A stretch of 64,000 nucleotides of DNA from Corynebacterium confusum (GTDB lineage Bacteria > Actinomycetota > Actinomycetes > Mycobacteriales > Mycobacteriaceae): contig NZ_CP047202.1 in NCBI RefSeq assembly GCF_030408715.1, positions 558,001 to 622,000 on the forward strand. Direction: 5' to 3'. This document shows, one piece after another, positions 36,248 to 44,718 of this stretch. Position 1 is the stretch's first letter. Every line of letters starts with the position of its first letter. The notes below the pieces were generated by a model. The model saw only the letters and a list, made by a program, of their open reading frames with translations. It did no database searches and was not told the DNA's origin. A program made the translations under genes and the position numbers.

Positions 36248-37783
36248 TTAACTAGCGGCCGCAGTTTGCCTGCGGAGCTTATACCCGGCGGCCTCTTGGG
36301 CGGCGACTGATTCGTTGCATTCGACGTCGCTACTTCCGGGTCTGACGAACCCGACCCTTCCGCTTCGAGGATCCCTGGCCGCATGGCCCATGTTTCCTCT
36401 GCCATCTTGTCTATCGTTGTTGTTGACGTGATGGGAGCGGCATAACAATGTCAGATTGTGTATGTCCGTGACTCCGCCGTAGTACCAGGCCTGCAGATGG
36501 TGGACATCGCAGGCATTCGCGGCCCGGTCGCACCCAGGGTGGGAGCAAACCAGCTCGGAGGCAATCAGCGCCAGCTTCTGCATGAAGCTCGCCGTCCGCT
36601 TCGAGCGCCCCAGCGCCAGCGGCTGGAAGTCCTCGCAGTCCATAATGCAGAGGTAATCACTAGCCGCGGCCCCGAGCCGGATGATGTCCAGCGGGGTCAG
36701 CGAGTGCCCGGTGTTGGTGGGCAGCAGGGAATCCGCCTTGAGGTTCTCGAAGTCATCGACCGTGCCGGAGATGATGATGGACCCCAAGCCGGGGTGCGCC
36801 TTCTCGCGCGAGCCGAGGTATTCCTGCAGAATCGCAGTGAACTGGTCCGCCATCCGCTGGCGGTAGTTGCGCTTGTCTTCCTCCGGCGGCAGATCCGGGG
36901 CTCCCGGCCGCGTAGCGGGCGCAAAGGCCTGGCTCATCAGCGCCGCAGTGGCACCATCCAGGTAACCGCTGACGTGGACGCCGCCGTCGGCATCCGCGGG
37001 ACTGAACTCCAAATGACGCTTGCGGGTGGCGGCAAACCGGTCCCGGTTGCCGTAGGGATCCCGGCTGCGCGCATTCGCCGCACGAACCTCGCGGCGCAAC
37101 CATTGAGCGAAGTCTTTCAGATTTCGCTTCTTCGCTTCATCGATGGCCTTGTTGCGCAGCTCGTTCGGGCCGGGGGTGGCGTGCGCGTTCAGGTGCTTGA
37201 GTTCGCGGTCGATGATGGACAGGTAGCGGCCGCGGAGGGCCTCCTTTTCCCGCAGCTTGCGCTGGGCCTCGGCGCGGGCCTTTTCCTCGCGTTCCCGGCG
37301 AATACGAGCCTCTTCTTCGGCCTTCTTACGGCGCTCCTCGGCCAGCTTCCGGCGTTCTTCCTCCGCCCGTGCTCCGGCCACAGCGTCCGCGTCACCCGGG
37401 GAGTCACCAGCAGCGCCCGCTTCAGCATTCTCCGGCGGGTCTGGCAAGGGCGGTAGATCCGACAGGGGAGCGGTCCCGAAGATGGTCTGCCCGTTGCAGA
37501 GCCGGTCCTTCGCCTCACCGTAGGACAGCCCCAGCCGGTTCATCAGGTAGTCCATCGCCCGCGTGGAGTTGACGTGGCGCCCGGCGTCGTCGCGTTCGGC
37601 GATGAATGCGAAGGCGGCATCGATAGTAGTGATGGTGCCGGAGAGGGCAGCGAGCTTCTCGAAATAAGGGTAGATCTCACCAAAGTACACCGAGTCCACC
37701 TCCGTGACGGCGGCGTGCAGGCGTGAGTATGCCTGTTCGATTTCGGCTACACATTCGGCAATGGATTGAGTTGCTTTGGTCAT
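36248..37783 (-). CDS. DUF222 / HNH endonuclease domain protein (13E12 repeat family)
   Basis: A 511-residue protein. The N-terminal DUF222 region (residues 1-110) is followed by a long charged coiled coil (about 150-205; EEERRKLAEERRKKAEEEAR) that interrupts the usual layout, then the rest of the family domain. An HNH nuclease ends it: CSHPGCDRA...ACDVHHLQAWYYGG, then NLTLLCRSHH, with Zn-binding Cys and catalytic His present. Such genes occur in many copies in actinobacteria and are thought to be mobile or nuclease elements; the role here is unknown. ATG 37783 was chosen because AAGGGGGGTGAAG lies upstream and the longer frame is non-coding in character. Confidence 0.85.
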   Translation of the reverse strand: MTKATQSIAECVAEIEQAYSRLHAAVTEVDSVYFGEIYPYFEKLAALSGTITTIDAAFAFIAERDDAGRHVNSTRAMDYLMNRLGLSYGEAKDRLCNGQTIFGTAPLSDLPPLPDPPENAEAGAAGDSPGDADAVAGARAEEERRKLAEERRKKAEEEARIRREREEKARAEAQRKLREKEALRGRYLSIIDRELKHLNAHATPGPNELRNKAIDEAKKRNLKDFAQWLRREVRAANARSRDPYGNRDRFAATRKRHLEFSPADADGGVHVSGYLDGATAALMSQAFAPATRPGAPDLPPEEDKRNYRQRMADQFTAILQEYLGSREKAHPGLGSIIISGTVDDFENLKADSLLPTNTGHSLTPLDIIRLGAAASDYLCIMDCEDFQPLALGRSKRTASFMQKLALIASELVCSHPGCDRAANACDVHHLQAWYYGGVTDIHNLTLLCRSHHVNNNDRQDGRGNMGHAARDPRSGRVGFVRPGSSDVECNESVAAQEAAGYKLRRQTAAAS

Positions 37784-37970
37784 GATCTTCACCCCCCTTG
37801 AGGTGCTCGAACCTTTGTTCCTTACGACCTCAATCCTATTCACGCAATCGCCCCACGCAACCCCTATAGCAAAACTTTGTTCTAGATGGTTATATTGTTG
37901 GTAAAACGGGGGTAACCTCTCGCAGAAATAGGCATTAACGGCGCCGAATGGGCCGGCAGATGCCCTCAAG

Positions 37971-37976
37971 TATCCT
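37971..37976 (+). promoter_or_regulatory. -10 box for leaderless DUF218 transcript
   Basis: TATCCT, then 7 bases, then ATG 37984. Confidence 0.5.
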
Positions 37977-37983
37977 AATTCTT

Positions 37984-38508
37984 ATGTTCAAAAACGACGG
38001 CGGAGAAGCCTCCCGGCGACCATCACTTGACCCGACGGACCCCATCGTCGTCCTCGGTTCGCGCACGACCGCCGGTCGCCCCGAACCCCTCCTTCGCGCC
38101 CGCCTCGTCACCGCCGCCCGCCTCGCCCAGGCATACCCCCAAGCCCCCATCGTGGTCAGCGGGCACGGGGAAGCGCTCCCGATGCACAACTACCTCACCG
38201 CCCAAGGCATCGACCCGGAGCGCATCATCCTGGAACCCCTGGCAACCAGCACGAACGAAAACCTCGAAAATTCCGCGCGCCTGGTCCCCCGTGGCTCGAC
38301 GATGACCGTCGTCACCAGCAACTTCCACATCTTGCGCACCCGGCTCTGGGCCTGGCACCTCAAGATTCCTATTGGCACGGTCGCCGCCCCGACCCCAAAG
38401 GGCCACAAACTACAAAATTATGCCCGCGAGCTCGCCGCGACGCCGCATTCTGCGCTGCGCATCGCTTGGCGACGCCTCCGGCACCGCCTCGAAGGCCGCC
38501 CCGACTAG
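37984..38508 (+). CDS. DUF218 / YdcF-like protein
   Basis: A 174-residue protein of the DUF218 (YdcF/SanA) family: DPIVVLGSRTTAGRP, RLVTAARLAQAYPQAPIVVSG, YLTAQGIDPERIILEPLAT and STNENLENSARLV are the family's signature segments. Family members bind nucleotides or act in envelope integrity; no reaction is established. It lacks the usual N-terminal membrane helix, so it is probably cytosolic. ATG 37984 was chosen on the -10 spacing; the extension to 37948 adds a hydrophobic patch without a site. It is divergent from the HNH gene. Confidence 0.8.
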   Translation: MFKNDGGEASRRPSLDPTDPIVVLGSRTTAGRPEPLLRARLVTAARLAQAYPQAPIVVSGHGEALPMHNYLTAQGIDPERIILEPLATSTNENLENSARLVPRGSTMTVVTSNFHILRTRLWAWHLKIPIGTVAAPTPKGHKLQNYARELAATPHSALRIAWRRLRHRLEGRPD

Positions 38509-38540
38509 CCCAAAACTAGCCTCAAGCAGGCCCCAAAACC

Positions 38541-39725
38541 CTAGGGTCCAGACCCCGCGCCCGGACTTCCGCGCCGGCGCCCACCGCGACGACGTCCCCC
38601 GCGGCGCCCACCCCGACGCCGCTTATTCCGCGCGCCAGCACCAGCTCCAGACTCAGCCCCAGAACCGGACCGAGAACCAGCCTCAGCACCAGACCCAGAC
38701 CCCCGCGTCACCGACTCGGGCAGGCGCGACGCCGCCCGCTTGTGGGCGTCCTTCGCGGCTTCCTGCAGGGCCTTATCGATGCCCTCTGCCAGAGTGTCGC
38801 GGACCTCCTTCTGCCGGTAGGCGATGGCGCGCAGCCCCATGATGGCGATCTTGTCGGCGGCGCGGTTGAGCGGGTCGCCGGAGTGTCCCATGACGCGGCG
38901 GAAGGTGATGCTGCGCTGCCCCTGGTTGTCCTTCCAAGCTTGCTGGAAGCGGGAGAGTGCGCCCGGGTGGATGCCGCGCCAGCGCTTGCCGAGCTTGCCC
39001 TGGCCGGTGATGTAATCGACGGCGCGCAGGGCGGCCTGGCTGTCGCTCTCGATGAGGACGTCGGTGGCATCGGTGTGTACGAGGTACTTCAGGGCCAGGG
39101 TGAGGGCCTCGAGCTCGAGCTCGTCCGTGGAGGCCTTCGTGCGGCGGGTGAGCAGCTGGTAGTCGCCGTTGCTGGCGACGAAACACGACGCGCCCTTGAT
39201 GTTGGTGTCGGAGGAGGCATCGGTGGCGATGCGGGCGGGGGTGGCATCGAAAGCGTTAGAAAAGTCGGAGAACTGCGGCCACCAGTGGGCCTCCGTGGCG
39301 GGCGGGGGAGTGGGCTTGCGCTTGGGGGACTGCCCGTTGCGTTTGCCCTGGCGCTTGGCCTTGGTTTCCTCGACGGTGCGCAGCTTGCTGGCCCGCGGGC
39401 AAGAGCGGTTGTACTCGGAGAAACTGCCCGTGACCAGGTAGCCCTGCTTCTCCAGCTCCAGGCGCAGCGCCCCGCGGCGGCGGCCGACGTTGCACCAGAC
39501 CTTCTTCTTGGCACCGTTGAAGCTGCGGATGCCGCTGATGGCGTCGTTGAGGTCGCGCATCACGGGCCCCACGGTGTCTTCCTCCGTGGTGCGCCCGGTG
39601 CGGACGAATCGCGGGCCGGGCTTGGCATCCACGGCGATGACCCACCCGTTGAGCTTGCCCTCGGCAGCGGACTTCCAGGGGATGTCCCACATGGCGATGG
39701 CCACGTGCACCGGCGCGTTGTGCAT
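38541..39725 (-). CDS. RNase H-fold protein with Arg/Gly-rich tail
   Basis: A 394-residue protein. Residues 1-150 form a domain of unknown type (MHNAPVHVAIAMWDIPWKSA, DAKPGPRFVRTGR). Residues 190-330 are an RNase H fold with the four acidic residues in order: ATDASSDTN, ELELEALTLAL, IESDSQAALRAV and NRAADKIA; the catalytic His is likely in MGHSGD. The tail is low complexity: a Ser/Gly/Ala run then KRRRGGRRGGRRRGG, suited to nucleic-acid binding. Two starts are possible: ATG 39725 with GAAAGG eleven bases upstream (used), or ATG 39800 adding 25 residues. Likely degrades or processes RNA-DNA hybrids, but this is inferred. Confidence 0.8.
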   Translation of the reverse strand: MHNAPVHVAIAMWDIPWKSAAEGKLNGWVIAVDAKPGPRFVRTGRTTEEDTVGPVMRDLNDAISGIRSFNGAKKKVWCNVGRRRGALRLELEKQGYLVTGSFSEYNRSCPRASKLRTVEETKAKRQGKRNGQSPKRKPTPPPATEAHWWPQFSDFSNAFDATPARIATDASSDTNIKGASCFVASNGDYQLLTRRTKASTDELELEALTLALKYLVHTDATDVLIESDSQAALRAVDYITGQGKLGKRWRGIHPGALSRFQQAWKDNQGQRSITFRRVMGHSGDPLNRAADKIAIMGLRAIAYRQKEVRDTLAEGIDKALQEAAKDAHKRAASRLPESVTRGSGSGAEAGSRSGSGAESGAGAGARNKRRRGGRRGGRRRGGRRRGSPGAGSGP

Positions 39726-39926
39726 TTGCGGGGTGACCTTTCGCGATCGGTAAGTACGCGATTCTGTACCTACCAGCGCGGCGAGATCGACGGGTTCCAT
39801 GCCTACTAGTAAACCGTACGGGCATCCGGGTCCGTTCCCCGGGGTAGGCACTAGCCCACCAGTCCTCACTAACCGCCGCCCCTGGGCCCCCACGATGCCC
39901 ACGGGGTTAGGCGGGTGGGGTTCGCC

Positions 39927-39956
39927 TTTACAGATTGTTCAACAACCCCCTAAGAT
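39927..39956 (+). promoter_or_regulatory. Promoter of the ycsG-type/DUF1445 unit with embedded operator
   Basis: TTTACA (39927-39932) and TAAGAT (39951-39956) form an 18-base-spaced promoter. The palindrome TTGTT-C-AACAA (39935-39945) lies between them, where a bound repressor would block polymerase. It fits the GntR pattern N-GT-N3-AC-N. Confidence 0.7.
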
Positions 39957-40002
39957 GATGCGCATCACAAACCCGTGTGACCTATATCGCGGAGGGAAAA
40001 CA

Positions 40003-41355
40003 ATGAGTGCACAGACACCCGAATCCACTTCTCACACCGGCTCGACCCCAGGCCGGGACTCCAACCAGGGCCCCGCCCACAGCAACCAGGGCCCCACCCA
40101 GGCCGCAGGCACCTCCCAATCGGCTGCCGATGCCGCCGCCTCCCCCTCGGGCGCCAAGAAGAAATCCCCGGCCTCGAAGGGGATTGGCGCCATGGCCGGC
40201 GCCATGTTCCTCATGGCGACCTCCGCCATCGGCCCGGGCTTTTTGACTCAGACCTCCGTCTTTACTGCCCAGATGGGCGCGGCCTTCGCCTTCGCTATCG
40301 CGGTGTCGATCATCGTGGACATCGCGATCCAGCTCAACGTCTGGCGCGTGCTGTGCGTGTCCGGAATGCGCGCCAACACCCTGGCCAACACGGTCCTGCC
40401 GGGGCTCGGCTGGGTGCTGGCCGCCTTTGTATTCTTCGGCGGCCTGGTCTTTAACATCGGCAACATCGCCGGCGCCGGCCTGGGTATGAACGCCATGCTG
40501 GGCCTCGACGCCCGCTGGGGCGGCCTGATCGCCTCCGCGATTGCCATCTTCATCTTCCTGTCCAAGCGCGCCGGCATGGCCCTGGACCGGCTGGTGGCCG
40601 CGCTAGGCGCCATCATGATCCTGCTCATGCTTTACGTGGCGATCGTCTCCCATCCCCCGCTGGGCGAGGCCCTCAAAAACACCGTGGCCCCGGAGACCAT
40701 CGACCCGTTTGTCATCACCACCATCATCGGCGGCACCGTGGGCGGCTACATCACCTTCGCCGGCGCGCACCGCCTGATCGACACCGGCTACTCCGGCGTC
40801 GAGAACGTCAAGAGCATCACCCACACCTCGGTCTCCGGCATCATCATTACCGGCATCATGCGCGTGCTGCTCTTCCTGGCCGTCCTAGGCGTGGTCGCCA
40901 CCGGCGTCACCCTGTCTGAGGACAACACTGCTGCCGATGCCTTCCAGCACGCCGCCGGAGAATTCGGCCTCCGCGCCTTCGGCGTGGTCCTGTTCGCGGC
41001 CGGCCTGTCCTCGGTCATCGGCGCGGCGTACACCTCCGTGTCCTTCGTGACCTCCCAGAACTCCAGCGACAAGGTCCGCAACTTCGCCACCGTCGCCTTC
41101 ATCGCCGTGTGTGCGGTGGCCTTCGTGGTCCTGAACTCCGCCCCGCAGACCCTGCTGATCTTCGCCGGCGCTATCAACGGCCTCATCCTGCCCATCGGCT
41201 TCGCCATCGTGATGTGGGTGGCCTGGCGCCGCCGCGACCTGTTGCAGGGCTACAAGTACCCGACCTGGCTGCTGGTCTTGGGCGTCCTCGCCTGGTTCCT
41301 GACCATCTTCATCGGCGTGATGGCCTTCAGCGGCATCGCCGCCCTCTGGTCCTAG
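40003..41355 (+). CDS. Nramp-superfamily carrier, YcsG type
   Basis: A 450-residue membrane protein with about 11 helices after a 65-residue Ser/Thr/Gly-rich cytosolic tail. It belongs to the Nramp/APC fold, but TM1 reads SAIGPGFLTQTSVFTAQ and lacks the DPGN metal-binding motif of MntH. The B. subtilis counterpart ycsG is in the ycsFGI-kip operon; a 5-oxoproline or organic-acid carrier role is an inference from that context. ATG 40003 has GGAGGG six bases upstream. It is followed after 68 bases by the DUF1445 gene, and control by the local GntR regulator is likely. Confidence 0.85.
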   Translation: MSAQTPESTSHTGSTPGRDSNQGPAHSNQGPTQAAGTSQSAADAAASPSGAKKKSPASKGIGAMAGAMFLMATSAIGPGFLTQTSVFTAQMGAAFAFAIAVSIIVDIAIQLNVWRVLCVSGMRANTLANTVLPGLGWVLAAFVFFGGLVFNIGNIAGAGLGMNAMLGLDARWGGLIASAIAIFIFLSKRAGMALDRLVAALGAIMILLMLYVAIVSHPPLGEALKNTVAPETIDPFVITTIIGGTVGGYITFAGAHRLIDTGYSGVENVKSITHTSVSGIIITGIMRVLLFLAVLGVVATGVTLSEDNTAADAFQHAAGEFGLRAFGVVLFAAGLSSVIGAAYTSVSFVTSQNSSDKVRNFATVAFIAVCAVAFVVLNSAPQTLLIFAGAINGLILPIGFAIVMWVAWRRRDLLQGYKYPTWLLVLGVLAWFLTIFIGVMAFSGIAALWS

Positions 41356-41423
41356 GCCTCAGAACAGGGAACGCCGGACCGGAACAACCAGCGTCAAGGA
41401 AAACAACTTAGGAAGGCCGCCCC

Positions 41424-42227
41424 ATGGCATCGGATCGCACCCAGCAACTTAACCCGAACTCGACCCCGGCCCAGGTGCGCGCCTTCGCCCGCCACCACCC
41501 GCTGCCGACGACCTCGGGGCTGGCCCGCGGCTATATGCAGGCCAACCTGCTGGCTGTGCCCCAAGAATACGCCTTCGACTTCCTGCTGTTTGCCCAGCGC
41601 AACCCCAAACCGTGCCCCATCGTGGGCGTGCTGGAGGCCGGCCAGCACTCCTCGGACTTGCTTGCCGGCGGGGACATCCGCACCGACATCCCGGGCTACC
41701 GCGTCTTTGTAAACGGCGAGCTGACGCAGGAGACTGCCGATGCCACCTCCTTCTACGCCCCGGATATGGTCAGCTTCCTCATCGGCTGTTCCTTCACCTT
41801 CGAGACCGCACTGCTGGACAACGGCGTGGGAATCCCCCACATCGCCCAGGGCAAGAACGTGGCCATGTACCGCACGAATATTGCCACCACGCCGGCCGGG
41901 GTCTTTAGCGGGCCGCTGGTGGTCTCCATGCGGCCCATCAAGGCCTCCCAGGTAGCCGATGCCGTGCGGATTACCTCGCGCTATCCCGGCGTCCACGGGG
42001 CGCCGGTGCACGTGGGGGATCCGGCGGCGATTGGCATCGATAGCCTGGACGAGCCCGATTTCGGCGAGGCCATCGACGTGCCGGCGGGCTATATCTCGGT
42101 TTTCTGGGCCTGCGGGGTCACCCCGCAGGCGGTGGTGATGAACTCTGCGCCCAGCCTGGCCATTACCCACGCGCCGGGGCAGATGCTGGTCACCGACGCC
42201 CGCGACCTGGGCTACCAGGTGCCCTAA
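41424..42227 (+). CDS. DUF1445 (YcsI-family) putative hydro-lyase
   Basis: A 267-residue protein of the DUF1445/YcsI family, sometimes named putative hydro-lyase and related to D-glutamate cyclase. Family segments are RGYMQANLLAVPQEYAFDFL, DIPGYRVFVNGEL, SFLIGCSFTFETAL and MRPIKASQVADAVRIT, with FWACGVTPQAVV near the end. The reaction in this pathway is not established. ATG 41424 has AGGAAGG seven bases upstream. It is the second gene of the YcsG-type unit and is convergent with gntR. Confidence 0.88.
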   Translation: MASDRTQQLNPNSTPAQVRAFARHHPLPTTSGLARGYMQANLLAVPQEYAFDFLLFAQRNPKPCPIVGVLEAGQHSSDLLAGGDIRTDIPGYRVFVNGELTQETADATSFYAPDMVSFLIGCSFTFETALLDNGVGIPHIAQGKNVAMYRTNIATTPAGVFSGPLVVSMRPIKASQVADAVRITSRYPGVHGAPVHVGDPAAIGIDSLDEPDFGEAIDVPAGYISVFWACGVTPQAVVMNSAPSLAITHAPGQMLVTDARDLGYQVP

Positions 42228-42249
42228 GCCGCCGGCCTAAAACACGGCT

Positions 42250-42864
42250 TTAAACCACGGACAGAATCTTGTCGCAGGTCGCTCGCAGCGTCGTGTGCGA
42301 GAGGTCGGCGGCCGCGCGGCGCTCGCCGCGGGCGATAAGGCCTGCGAGCTCCACGTTGCCGTCGATGTGATCGGCGTGCAGCAGCGGGTAGCGGGGGATG
42401 ACCAACAGGAAGGTCAGGCGCATGCGCGCGAGCAGGTTGCCCATCTGCTCGTCCAGCGTGGGCGAGCCGAGCGCGGCCACCAGCGCCCTGTGGAAGCGCT
42501 GGTTGATGTTGGAGACCTCTTGGTGCTCGCCGCGGGCGGCGAAAGCGCGGGCGGACTCGGTTAGCTCGACCAGCGCCGCGGCGTCGGAAAAGTCGCCCCA
42601 GGCCACTCCGGAGGGCTCGATGGCGGCGCGGGCGCGGAAAAGATCCTGGATATAGGCGCGGTCCGGGGTGGCGATGAAGACCCCGCGGTTGGGGATGCGC
42701 TCCACCAGCCGCTCCGCGGTTAGCCGGGCGAAGGCCTCGCGCAGGGTATTGCGGGAGCACTCGAAGCGCGCGGCCACCTTGACCTCGCTGAGCTGCTGGC
42801 CCGGCTGGTACTCGCCCCGGGAGATGGCGTCCCGAAGGCCCGCTGCGACGGTCTGAGAAAGCAT
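42250..42864 (-). CDS. GntR/FadR-subfamily regulator of the 5-oxoprolinase-type locus
   Basis: A 204-residue GntR-family protein. The winged helix-turn-helix is at 1-70 (LRDAISRGEYQPGQQLSEVKVAAR, then CSRNTLREAFARLTAERLVE). An all-helical FCD-type ligand domain follows (RARAAIEPSGVAW, NQRFHRALVAALGSP). ATG 42864 was chosen because TATAGT ends 7 bases upstream on the minus strand, giving a leaderless mRNA; a longer frame to 42951 also exists. The palindrome TTGTTNAACAA at both local promoters is the likely binding site. The ligand is perhaps 5-oxoproline, by context only. Confidence 0.88.
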   Translation of the reverse strand: MLSQTVAAGLRDAISRGEYQPGQQLSEVKVAARFECSRNTLREAFARLTAERLVERIPNRGVFIATPDRAYIQDLFRARAAIEPSGVAWGDFSDAAALVELTESARAFAARGEHQEVSNINQRFHRALVAALGSPTLDEQMGNLLARMRLTFLLVIPRYPLLHADHIDGNVELAGLIARGERRAAADLSHTTLRATCDKILSVV

Positions 42865-42871
42865 GCGTAAC

Positions 42872-42877
42872 ACTATA
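42872..42877 (-). promoter_or_regulatory. -10 box for leaderless gntR-type transcript
   Basis: TATAGT on the minus strand, 7 bases, then ATG 42864. It gives the regulator its own promoter apart from the pxp genes upstream. Confidence 0.6.
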
Positions 42878-42985
42878 GTGCCGCGCCCCGGCTTATAGGG
42901 CATTTTGGCCAGACCAGCTTGCCGGTGCCGCCTCCGAGCCGAAAGCAGCACCTGCGCGCGCCGGGGAGACGCGGCGGGGTAGGGG

Positions 42986-44716
42986 TTAGTTGACGGTGGC
43001 GATGACGTCGTCCGGGGTGACGCGCTCGCCGGCGCCGATCTTGATGGAAATCGTGCCGGCGTTGGGCGCCTTGACCGCGGATTCCATCTTCATAGCCTCG
43101 ATGGTGGCGATGGCATCGCCCTCGGCGACCTCAGCGCCGTCTTCGACCTTCCACTCGACCAGGTTGGCCTCGAACGGGGCGGTCACGGCCCCGGCGGAGC
43201 CGGCCTTGGCCTCGCCGCCGGCCGGCGCGGCGGAGCTAGCTGCCCCGGCGGGCGCCTGGAAGAACTCGACGGGCAGGCCGATATTCATCAGCTTGCCGTC
43301 GACCTCGATGGCAATGGTGCGGCGCTGCGTGTAGATGGCCTCCACCTGCTCGGTCTGGTGCCCGGCGGACGGGCGGTAGTTGTGGTCCACCCAGTCGGTG
43401 TAGAGCCCCAGCTCGTCGCCGGTCAGCGCCGGGTTGTTGACCATGTCGCGGTGGAAGGGCAGCACGGTGCGCACGCCGGAGACCGTAAACTCCTGCAGCG
43501 CCTGCTGGGCGCGGCGCAGGGCCACCTGGCGGTTAGGCCCCCAGACCACCAGCTTGGCAATCAGGGAGTCGTAGTACGGCGGCACGATGGATCCGGTCCG
43601 CACGGCGGCGTCGACGCGGATGCCGGGGCCCGTCGGCGGCTCGAAGGCCACGATGGTGCCCGGGCAGGGGGCAAAGCCGTTGAGGATGTCCTCGGCGTTG
43701 ATGCGGAACTCGAAGGCGTGGCCGTGGGATTCCGGATCCTCCGCGAGGGAGATCTCCTCGCCGGCGGCGATCCGGAACTGCTCGGCGATGATGTCCACGC
43801 CGGTCACAGCCTCGGTGACGGGGTGCTCGACCTGGACGCGGGTGTTGACCTCTAGGAAGGAGATGGTGCCGTCCTCGGAGACGATGAACTCCACGGTGCC
43901 GGCGCCGGTGTAGCCGACCTTCTGGCAGATGGCGCGGGAACCCTCGATGATGCCCTGGTACTGCTTCTCGGTTAGGTTCGGGGCCGGGGCCTCCTCGATG
44001 AGCTTCTGGAACCGGCGCTGCGTGGAGCAGTCGCGGGTGCCCAGCACGCGCACGTTGCCGTGGGTATCCGCCAGCACCTGGGCCTCCACGTGGCGCGGGT
44101 GGACCAAGAACTTCTCCACGAAGCACTCGGCTCGGCCGAAGGCCTCCATGGCCTCGCGGCCGGCGGAGTTGAACGCGCCCTCGATCTCTTCCATGGTGTC
44201 CACGACCTTCAGGCCGCGCCCGCCGCCACCGTAGGCGGCCTTGATGGCGATCGGCAGGCCGTGCTCCTCGGCGAAGGCGCGGGCCTCCTGCCAGTCGCCG
44301 ATGGGATCGGAGGTGCCCGGGGCCAGCGGGGCGCCGACCTCCTCGGCCACGCGGCGCGCGGCGATCTTGTCGCCCAGCAGGTCGATGGCGTCCGGGGCCG
44401 GGCCGATCCAGGTCAGGCCGGCGGCGCTGACGGTGCGGGCGAACTCGGAGTTTTCCGACAGGAAGCCGTAGCCCGGGTGGATGGCGTCCGCGCCAGCGCG
44501 CACGGCGATGTCCAGCAGCGCCGGGATGTTCATGTAGGTCTCGCCGGCGGAGTTGCCCGGCAGGGCGTAGGCCTCGTCGGCGACCACGGTGTGCAGGGCG
44601 CCGGCGTCGGCCTCGGAGTAGACGGCGATGGAGCGGATGCCCAGGTCGCGGGCGACGCGGGCGATGCGCACGGCGATCTCGCCGCGGTTAGCAATAAGTA
44701 CAGCAGAAATGGCCAT
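42986..44716 (-). CDS. Biotin carboxylase-BCCP protein of the 5-oxoprolinase-type locus
   Basis: A 576-residue protein with a full biotin carboxylase domain ([50 protein letters not shown]), a short linker and a C-terminal biotinyl domain with IEAMKMES (Lys543). It is a paralogue of accBC at 15.3 kb but has an Ala/Gly-rich linker instead of the Lys-rich one. No AccD-type carboxyltransferase lies nearby; instead its ATG is 2 bases after the KipI-KipA fusion gene, whose domains are the carboxyltransferase part of urea carboxylase. Carboxylation linked to 5-oxoproline or a related amide is a hypothesis. Confidence 0.92.
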   Translation of the reverse strand: MAISAVLIANRGEIAVRIARVARDLGIRSIAVYSEADAGALHTVVADEAYALPGNSAGETYMNIPALLDIAVRAGADAIHPGYGFLSENSEFARTVSAAGLTWIGPAPDAIDLLGDKIAARRVAEEVGAPLAPGTSDPIGDWQEARAFAEEHGLPIAIKAAYGGGGRGLKVVDTMEEIEGAFNSAGREAMEAFGRAECFVEKFLVHPRHVEAQVLADTHGNVRVLGTRDCSTQRRFQKLIEEAPAPNLTEKQYQGIIEGSRAICQKVGYTGAGTVEFIVSEDGTISFLEVNTRVQVEHPVTEAVTGVDIIAEQFRIAAGEEISLAEDPESHGHAFEFRINAEDILNGFAPCPGTIVAFEPPTGPGIRVDAAVRTGSIVPPYYDSLIAKLVVWGPNRQVALRRAQQALQEFTVSGVRTVLPFHRDMVNNPALTGDELGLYTDWVDHNYRPSAGHQTEQVEAIYTQRRTIAIEVDGKLMNIGLPVEFFQAPAGAASSAAPAGGEAKAGSAGAVTAPFEANLVEWKVEDGAEVAEGDAIATIEAMKMESAVKAPNAGTISIKIGAGERVTPDDVIATVN

Positions 44717-44718
44717 GG

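Noticed and set aside
38560..38700. Repetitive tract considered as a CRISPR-like or tandem array
   Set aside because: It encodes the Ser/Gly and Arg/Gly tail of the RNase H-fold protein; units are irregular and there are no spacers.
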